11,654 nucleotides of DNA from Moraxellaceae bacterium (GTDB lineage Bacteria; Pseudomonadota; Gammaproteobacteria; Pseudomonadales; Moraxellaceae): contig DPJB01000023.1 of the NCBI GenBank assembly GCA_003543245.1, positions 125,982 to 137,635 of the forward strand, given 5' to 3'. Below are positions 6,943-11,654 of this stretch, piece by piece. Positions within the stretch are counted from its first letter, which is position 1, and every line of letters begins with the position of its first letter. The notes under the pieces are model-generated. The model had not been told where the DNA came from. It saw only the letters and a program-made list of their open reading frames with translations, and did not search any database. The position numbers and the translations under genes were made by a program.

Positions 6943-7812
6943 TCAGGCCGTGGCGGCCAGCGTGCGCTGCATCGACAGCGGCACCGATTCCGGGTTTTCG
7001 CGCGAACTGAACATGAAGTAGCGCACTGCCATCGACTCCAGCATTTCCTGCACAAAGTCCAGCTTGTCGGCATCGGGCTGCGCCATGAGCGCAAACTCGA
7101 ACACGGCGACCGTCTCGTCCTGATAGCGCACCGGCAGCAGGATGGTGCAGGCCGGCACCAGGCTCAGGCTGCCGCTTTCTATCTGCAGATAACCCGGCGG
7201 TACGGCGTAACTGGTCATGCGGCCGGACGCCGCCACCTGCCCCACCATGCCCTCGCCTTCGTCCAGCTCCAGTTGCCGTCCCCCTATACCACTCCCCGTG
7301 CTTTCGCCCATACCTCCGCCCATACCCCCAATGCACCGCGAGGCCACGCAACGCAGCCCGACCTTGCCCCGGTTAAGCCAGACCATGCCGACAATGGCAT
7401 CGCAGGCCGTACACAGCTCCGCCAGCAGTACCTGCGAGAACTGCTCGACACCAATGGCCGACTGTACCTTGCGCGACATCGCCAGCATGGCGTTCTGCCG
7501 GTCATTCAGGCGCTGCATCTGTTCCCGGCTGTGCAGGACTTCCGCGTGGGCACTGGCCATGGCGGCACGGGTGACCGCCTCGCGCTGGTCACGCCCCTGC
7601 AGCAGGCGATAGATCCAGGCAAGGGTGGCCATTATCAGCAGCGTCATCAGGGTTTGGGTGATGACAAACCAGCGCAGGGCATCCAGCAGCACCCCCATCT
7701 GGGTGGGCGTGGTGGAGAGGCGATAGCCGCTCCAGCTGGTCCAGCCCGCAAAAAGCGCCACGGCGAGGGTGGCGAGGGCAATCACGGTGTACACATTCAC
7801 ATTGCGTTGCAT
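6943..7812 (-). CDS. Membrane-anchored GAF-domain sensor protein
   Basis: The product has 289 residues from ATG 7812. Hydrophobic segments at about 8-24 and 48-69 are two membrane helices flanking a short periplasmic loop. They are followed by a charged, probably coiled-coil helix at about 72-115 and a GAF-like domain at about 118-265 (FSQVLLAELCTACDAIVGMVWLN, then EGMVGQVAASGRMTSYAVPPGY, then CTILLPVRYQDETVAVFEFA). GAF domains bind small molecules or regulate partner domains. A glycine-rich insertion (about 161-178) breaks the domain between two strands. The protein ends shortly after the GAF fold with no kinase, cyclase or receiver domain, although this layout is usual for the N-terminal half of hybrid kinases. 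It is either a partner protein or a truncated sensor; no next domain is detectable downstream. Confidence 0.7.
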   Translation of the reverse strand: MQRNVNVYTVIALATLAVALFAGWTSWSGYRLSTTPTQMGVLLDALRWFVITQTLMTLLIMATLAWIYRLLQGRDQREAVTRAAMASAHAEVLHSREQMQRLNDRQNAMLAMSRKVQSAIGVEQFSQVLLAELCTACDAIVGMVWLNRGKVGLRCVASRCIGGMGGGMGESTGSGIGGRQLELDEGEGMVGQVAASGRMTSYAVPPGYLQIESGSLSLVPACTILLPVRYQDETVAVFEFALMAQPDADKLDFVQEMLESMAVRYFMFSSRENPESVPLSMQRTLAATA

Positions 7813-7847
7813 GGCGGCGAGTCGGTGGTGGAGTCAACGACAGCCAG

Positions 7848-7856
7848 ATTATGACA
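7848..7856 (-). promoter_or_regulatory. Possible extended -10 promoter of the GAF-protein gene
   Basis: On the minus strand TGTCATAAT (7856-7848) matches an extended -10 element (TGn plus a 5-of-6 hexamer). It would start transcription near 7841, about 29 bases before the ATG at 7812. No good -35 box is seen, as is usual for extended -10 promoters. Confidence 0.35.
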
Positions 7857-7890
7857 AAAGCAAATCCGGAAATGTGCGTGGGTGCACCAT

Positions 7891-7934
7891 CCGGTGGTCA
7901 GGGGTGCCAGCGGGCGGCCAGGCCCGACCACCGG
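7891..7934. repeat. Perfect 9-base inverted repeat
   Basis: CCGGTGGTC (7891-7899) and GACCACCGG (7926-7934) are exact inverted copies separated by 26 bases. They lie in the roughly 200-base stretch between the GAF-protein gene and the SnoaL-like remnant, about 40 bases upstream of the proposed GAF promoter. The repeat could be an operator or a weak terminator stem. No T-tract follows it on either strand. Confidence 0.45.
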
Positions 7935-8008
7935 GCAATGTCCGGGCTTGTGTGCAGGGTGACCAAGGTAACTAACGGTGTTCAGGATGCGCCGTACAGG
8001 GGTGCTAC

Positions 8009-8278
8009 TCAGGCCTTGTATTCCGGCAACAGATGGCCAAGGCGCTTGCCCATCTCCGCGCCCAGTGCCTGCAGACCGCTGAACGGGCGCACCATCACTT
8101 CAAAATCGACAACTTTGCCATGCTCGTCAAAGCGGATCATGTCGATGCCTTTCAGTTGCTTGCCCGCCACCGTGGCGCTGAATTCCAGCACAATGCTCAA
8201 GCCGTCGTCCGTGGCGAACTCGCGGTGGTAGGTGAAATCCTCGAACACCTGCATGACCGTACCCAGAATGAGTACAAG
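8009..8278 (-). pseudogene. SnoaL-like (NTF2-family) protein, 5' part lost
   Basis: From about LILGTVMQVFEDFTYHREF to the C-terminal LPEYKA (stop at 8009) the sequence reads as the second half of a SnoaL-like protein: FEDF strand, an EF-A-VAGKQLKGIDMI strand pair, FDEHGKVVDFEVMVRPFSG, and a final helix GLQALGAEMGKRL. The first half of the fold (normally about 50-60 residues before this) is absent. The frame continues to ATG 8494, but those 70 or so residues are antisense to a different, (+)-strand gene remnant and do not look native. An internal ATG at 8254 would give 81 residues, too short for the cone-shaped fold. The likely cause is a deletion whose right-hand end is near 8265-8280. Confidence 0.6.
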
Positions 8279-8473
8279 CGCCGTCGCGTGGCCCTGCACC
8301 GGGACAAGCTGGCGGTGTACCGCGAGATCGAAGCGCGCGACTTTACCGGCAAGGCCCCTGCCCGCGAGCGCAAGCTGCAGCATCTGGTGCTCACGGCCGG
8401 CATTCTGGCCGAGACCGCGCAGATCGACGTACTGGAGCAGGCGCTGGCGATTCTGGAGATGCCGGTGGACTGA
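8270..8473 (+). pseudogene. Unidentified small gene, start lost (C-terminal fragment)
   Basis: From about 8270 a native-looking, charged helical sequence runs to TGA 8473: EYKRRRVALHRDKLAVYREI, then ARDFTGKAPARERKLQ, then a hydrophobic amphipathic helix (HLVLTAGILAE) and TAQIDVLEQALAILEMPVD. There is no in-frame ATG. An ATG at 8268 is one base out of frame and would read M-E-Y-K-R-R if one base were added; a GTG at 8288 could give 61 residues but has no clear ribosome-binding site. Upstream, the frame is antisense to the SnoaL-like remnant. A terminator follows 20 bases after the stop, as for a real gene end. I do not recognise the family. Confidence 0.5.
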
Positions 8474-8493
8474 ATGCATCCCCGGCTCCAACA

Positions 8494-8522
8494 AAAACGC
8501 CGACGGAATCCGTCGGCGTTTT
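8494..8522. terminator. Strong bidirectional rho-independent terminator
   Basis: AAAACGCCGACGG (8494-8506), loop AAT, CCGTCGGCGTTTT (8510-8522) forms a perfect 13-base stem whose ends provide a T-run on both strands. It lies between the (+) fragment ending at 8473 and the (-) NodB-caspase gene ending at 8545, and so can stop both. Confidence 0.92.
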
Positions 8523-8544
8523 CATTTCTGATGCAGGGAGTGGC

Positions 8545-11205
8545 TCAGCCCAGCTGCTTGCGTACCTGCTCGGCGGCGGGGCCGGTGGGCGCCAGTTCCA
8601 GATAGGTGCGCCAGGCCTTTTGCGCTCTCTGCTGGTCCCCGGCCTGATGGTAGGCGTCGCCCAGGTTCAGGTAGGCCACGGCCCGTGACGGGTCGGCCTT
8701 GATGGCATTTTCGAACCAGCGCGCCGCTTCCTGGAATTTCTGCTGCTTGTAATACACGAAGCCCAGGTTGTTCGCCGCCAGCGCAAAGTCGGGGCGCAGC
8801 TTCAGCGCCTCGGTGAACTGCGCCTCGGCCTCGGCATACTGTTTTTCACGGTACAGCTGCAGGCCGCGATCATTGGCGCGCTGCGCCAGCTGGCGTGCCG
8901 ACAGCGTGACGATGGTCGCCGTCTTCAGGGTTTGCTCATTGCCCTGCAGGTCATGCACTTTCACCGCCTCCACCACCGTCTTGCCGGGCGCGGTTTGTGT
9001 CACGGCAGGCGCCGCCGCATCCAGCTTGCTGTTCAGGGAGATGGCATCGCCGTTCAGCTGCGAAGTGTCGGCACTGATGAACTCCTTGTTCGCCGGCAGC
9101 TCGAACACGAATTCGCCGCCTTCCGATCCAGGCAGGCTGCCAAAGGCGGGCGTCTGCGCGGACACGCCCGCCACGGCTGGGGCAATGTAGGCCGCCAGCT
9201 CGGTCGCCGTGATCATGCCGTCGCCGTTGAGGTCGCCCTTGCCGTTCAGCCCCTGCAGCAGCGTCCATGTGAAAATGGAGTGCCCGTTGGGGCCGCCGTC
9301 GGCCACCATCTGGTCGGCGCCGCCAGCGGTCAGCATTTGGCGGCCGATGCGCTTGGCGTTTTCGCGCAGGAAACCGCCGTTGGCGCCACGGGCCAGGCCC
9401 AGGCCGCTGTAGCAGGCATCCATCACGAAGAACACGTGCTTGGCGCTCAGGCTCTCGGCAATGTTCTGGATTTCGGTCATGGCGATGGCATCGGTGGCCA
9501 GGTTGGTGGTGCCGGCATCGGCCGGAATGATGTAGCCGACATCGCGGCCCGAACTGAGCCGGCGCGTGGCGCCATGGCCGGCAAAGAACACGAAGACGCG
9601 GTCATCCTTCTGCAGGCTGTCGTGGCCGAACTGGTCATGGAAGGTCGACAGGATACGGTTGCGGGTGGCTTCGCCATCCTTGAGCAGCGTCACCCGCTCC
9701 GGGGCAAAACCGTAGCGCTCAATGAGGGTCTGGCGCACGGACTGCGCGTCGTTCACGGCGTACTGCAGCTTGGGCCACTGCGCGTAGTCATTGATGCCGA
9801 TCACGACGGCCCAGGAGTTGGCGTAACCCGTGGTCACGGTCTGGCGGGCCTGCGTGGCAAGCTCCTTGCCGGCACTGAAGCCGGTGCCATCCCAGGCCGC
9901 AAACTGGTAACCGTCGGCCACCAGCCGGTCCAGGATCAGCGGCAGCGCTTTCACGGTGCGCTGGTGAATGTCATGGAACAGCATGATGCCGTGCCCTTCC
10001 TTGTCCACGCTGCGCAGCACACGGTCGGCAATGGAGTTGGGCACCGGATCGGCCCAGTCCAGCGAATCGATATTCCACATGATGGAGCGCAGCTGGGCCT
10101 CTGCCAGCAGGCCCATGCCCTCGGCATTACGGGCGCCATACGGAAAGCGGAAGATCGGCGCGCGATGGATGTCGACGGCCTTGAGCAGGGTGTCGGTGTC
10201 GCTGATTTCGGCCTTGAGCGAGGTGCCGGTCAGCTTGGAGAGCTGGGCATGGCTGTAGCTGTGGTTGCCCACTGCATAGCCGTCGGCCAGCAGCTTGCGG
10301 ATGATGGCGACATTCTTGCCCAGCGTCGGCTTGCCCTGCGCATCCAGCGTGCCGATGTTGCGGCCGACCTCGAAGAAGGTGGCCGGCACATTGTACTGCT
10401 TGAGGATGGCTTCAATTTCTTCGGTGTACTGCGCGTGGGGGCCGTCATCAAAGGTGAGCGCAATCGTCTTCGGCGGCAGCTGCTTGCCGAAGATCTCGCC
10501 GTTGCTGTCGTCCTTGGGCAGTTCCTCGACGGTATAGGGGGTGATCACCCCGAAATCCTTCAGCACCCGTTCGCGCGAATAGAGCTTGTTCAGGTGCGCC
10601 ACATAATCGCCCCACTTCTCGCGCTTCAGCACGATGGCGCGGGTGTCGTAGCGGTTGAAGATCTGGCTGATCTCCTTGTCGTACTCGCGCTCGATTTCCA
10701 TCAGCGCATCCAGGTCTTCGCCAATGCGCTTGTGCAGCTTGATCGCGGGCAGGCTGCCATCCTGACGCAGGGTCTCCTGCAGGCTTACCAGCACTTCACG
10801 AAAGGCCAGGCGGTCGGCATCAAACAGGCCGTCGCCGGATTCGACATAGTCCAGTACCGATTCCAGTGTGTGAAAGCGCGCGGTGCCGGCCGTGCCAACC
10901 ACGCTGGCCAGCTGCGCCGTTAGGTCCGCCTCCTTGCTCAGTTTGGCGTGAAACAGCGCCTGCCCGACCGTGGTCGCGCGCTGACGTTCGGCCGGCGCCA
11001 GCTTGTCTTCATCGGCAAGCAGCACAATGATCTTGCGGTAGTTGGCCAGCACATCCTGCAGACCGGCCAGCAATGGCGCGGCGGCATCGTTGCTTGCGGC
11101 AACGGCGGCGGGCGTTGCCGGCTGGTGAAGGTGCCAGTAACCGGCACCGCCGGCGGTAATGACGGCGATCACGGCGACGCCGGCAATAAGGGCTTTCTTG
11201 TTCAT
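8545..11205 (-). CDS. Membrane-anchored polysaccharide deacetylase-caspase-TPR fusion protein
   Basis: The product has 886 residues from ATG 11205; a GTG at 11235 is in frame but lacks a spaced ribosome-binding site, and the ATG gives a standard signal anchor (about 5-22, KKALIAGVAVIAVITAGGAG). In order: an unassigned helical region (about 40-230); a NodB/CE4 deacetylase (about 245-440) with all five motifs, namely TFDDGP 251-256 (D253, D254), NHSYSH (H315, H319), RFPYG 353-357, D380/D383-W384, and LFHDIH 409-414; a C14 caspase-like domain (about 465-702) with H544 in FAGHG and C598 in DACYSG, plus an EF-hand-like loop D658-x-N660-x-D662-G-x-I665-T-x-x-E669; a low-complexity linker; and three TPR units (about 777-874). 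With an N-in signal anchor, all domains would lie in the periplasm or at the cell surface, facing peptidoglycan or exopolysaccharide. Likely activities are metal-dependent deacetylation of an N-acetylated glycan and Cys-dependent cleavage after basic residues. Its substrates and any link between the two activities are unknown. The frame is intact with no sign of decay. Confidence 0.92.
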   Translation of the reverse strand: MNKKALIAGVAVIAVITAGGAGYWHLHQPATPAAVAASNDAAAPLLAGLQDVLANYRKIIVLLADEDKLAPAERQRATTVGQALFHAKLSKEADLTAQLASVVGTAGTARFHTLESVLDYVESGDGLFDADRLAFREVLVSLQETLRQDGSLPAIKLHKRIGEDLDALMEIEREYDKEISQIFNRYDTRAIVLKREKWGDYVAHLNKLYSRERVLKDFGVITPYTVEELPKDDSNGEIFGKQLPPKTIALTFDDGPHAQYTEEIEAILKQYNVPATFFEVGRNIGTLDAQGKPTLGKNVAIIRKLLADGYAVGNHSYSHAQLSKLTGTSLKAEISDTDTLLKAVDIHRAPIFRFPYGARNAEGMGLLAEAQLRSIMWNIDSLDWADPVPNSIADRVLRSVDKEGHGIMLFHDIHQRTVKALPLILDRLVADGYQFAAWDGTGFSAGKELATQARQTVTTGYANSWAVVIGINDYAQWPKLQYAVNDAQSVRQTLIERYGFAPERVTLLKDGEATRNRILSTFHDQFGHDSLQKDDRVFVFFAGHGATRRLSSGRDVGYIIPADAGTTNLATDAIAMTEIQNIAESLSAKHVFFVMDACYSGLGLARGANGGFLRENAKRIGRQMLTAGGADQMVADGGPNGHSIFTWTLLQGLNGKGDLNGDGMITATELAAYIAPAVAGVSAQTPAFGSLPGSEGGEFVFELPANKEFISADTSQLNGDAISLNSKLDAAAPAVTQTAPGKTVVEAVKVHDLQGNEQTLKTATIVTLSARQLAQRANDRGLQLYREKQYAEAEAQFTEALKLRPDFALAANNLGFVYYKQQKFQEAARWFENAIKADPSRAVAYLNLGDAYHQAGDQQRAQKAWRTYLELAPTGPAAEQVRKQLG

Positions 11206-11348
11206 CGGAGCTCTGCGCAGTCCTGCGAAAACCACCTTCTTAGCAGTAGGTCATGGACTGCACAAGCGGGGAGAGAGGTCGACGAACGGCCCGGGAAGCC
11301 TTACCATGGCGACCTGCCCGGTTCCGGGCTGTCTTCCAGACGCTCAGA

Positions 11349-11422
11349 GCGGGCGTCGTATAATGGTAATACCCTAGCTTCCCAAGCTAGAGCCGTGGGT
11401 TCGATTCCCATCGCCCGCTCCA
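11349..11422 (+). tRNA. tRNA-Gly, anticodon CCC
   Basis: The acceptor stem is GCGGGCG (11349-11355) with CGCCCGC (11412-11418), followed by T and an encoded CCA (11420-11422). The D arm contains ATAATGGTAAT. The anticodon stem CTAGC/GCTAG closes a TT-CCC-AA loop, so the anticodon is CCC, reading GGG. The T arm is CGTGGGTTCGATTCCCATCG. All arms fold, total length 74. It is transcribed away from the NodB-caspase gene. Confidence 0.95.
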
Positions 11423-11430
11423 TATGTTGA

Positions 11431-11454
11431 GAGCCTGCAAATGCGGGCTCTTTT
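11431..11454 (+). terminator. Rho-independent terminator of the tRNA gene
   Basis: GAGCCTGC (11431-11438), loop AAAT, GCGGGCTC (11443-11450) pair over eight bases with one G-T pair and are followed by TTTT. It lies 8 bases after the tRNA CCA end. Confidence 0.8.
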
Positions 11455-11460
11455 CATTTC

Positions 11461-11654
11461 TGGGCAGGGTCAGACCCTCTGTTCAGGCCAACTGTTAAGA
11501 CTTTATATGCAGACTCTTGGACGAGAGTGGGTATAACGGTAGCCTGACCGCCTCCACAATGTCTCTGACAGTGCTATTTCGATAGTTGGCCTACTAGGCT
11601 AAATCTCTTCTTATCGACAGTTTTCTACCGACTAGGCGCGAACACTGCTAGTAG
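11461..11654. other. Low-GC, apparently non-coding tail with inverted repeats
   Basis: No convincing gene is seen in the last 194 bases. From 11501 the GC content is about 47 percent (73 of 154), against roughly 60 percent in the genes. The stretch holds a symmetric AGGGTCAGACCCT (11466-11478), a 9-base inverted repeat AGGCCAACT (11485-11493) with AGTTGGCCT (11584-11592), and a short run GTATAACGGTAG near 11531 that resembles the D arm of the tRNA just upstream. It lies directly behind a tRNA 3' end, a common integration site, so it may be the edge of an acquired island. The window ends before this can be tested. Confidence 0.4.

Noticed and set aside
8279..8494. N-terminal 72 residues of the minus-strand frame from ATG 8494
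   Set aside because: They are antisense to a native-looking + strand fragment, overlap a terminator stem, and do not resemble the first half of a SnoaL-like fold.
8932..10923. 663-codon open frame on the + strand
   Set aside because: It is exactly antisense to the NodB-caspase gene, whose minus-strand translation has full catalytic motifs. The + product shows no domain and an unusual composition; it is a GC-rich codon shadow.
11316..11329. GCCCGG-TT-CCGGGC hairpin upstream of tRNA-Gly
   Set aside because: No T-tract on either strand and a 2-base loop; it is probably a chance GC-rich palindrome.
1..11654. CRISPR array, rRNA, transposase or phage genes
   Set aside because: No regularly spaced direct repeats, no rRNA-like stretch and no transposase or phage-type protein seen in any frame.

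Overview
The window looks like a chromosomal segment from a GC-rich gammaproteobacterium. The evidence is a histidine cluster of the pseudomonad type (a monofunctional HisB, then hisH, hisA and hisF, with hisG/hisD/hisC absent), a HisA protein beginning MLIIPAIDLKDG, a PanZ-type acetyltransferase divergent from the operon, and a REP-like hairpin pair of the kind common in Pseudomonas and Xanthomonadales relatives. No genus can be assigned from the sequence alone.

Layout, left to right. Positions 2-430 (+) hold the 3' end of an unrecognised gene cut by the window edge. Positions 452-2017 (-) hold a decayed hybrid histidine kinase: part of its membrane domain, the H-box with the phospho-accepting His, and the reading frame are lost, while the ATPase and receiver domains remain open. 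Positions 2071-6323 (-) are the histidine cluster, read right to left as hisB-hisH-hisA, then two non-histidine genes (a secreted protein with two TonB-C-like folds and an HD-domain hydrolase, overlapping by 4 nt), a REP-like hairpin pair, and hisF. HisB makes imidazole acetol phosphate from IGP. HisA isomerises ProFAR, and HisH/HisF together form IGP synthase. A clear TATAAT box with a hairpin beside it lies in front of hisB. Divergent from it is a PanZ-like GNAT gene (6450-6881, +).

Positions 6943-7812 (-) encode a two-helix membrane protein with a coiled coil and a GAF domain but no output domain. Positions 8009-8473 are a scar where two gene remnants, a SnoaL-like fragment (-) and an unidentified fragment (+), point away from each other and share a junction; the (+) fragment is followed by a strong bidirectional terminator.

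Positions 8545-11205 (-) are the highlight. A single 886-residue membrane-anchored protein combines an unknown helical region, a complete NodB-type (CE4) polysaccharide deacetylase, a complete caspase-type (C14) peptidase domain with a His-Cys dyad and an EF-hand-like calcium loop, and C-terminal TPRs. This looks like a cell-envelope protein linking glycan deacetylation with proteolysis. Upstream, a tRNA-Gly(CCC) gene (11349-11422, +) with its terminator is followed by about 200 bases of lower-GC, apparently non-coding DNA containing inverted repeats up to the window edge.
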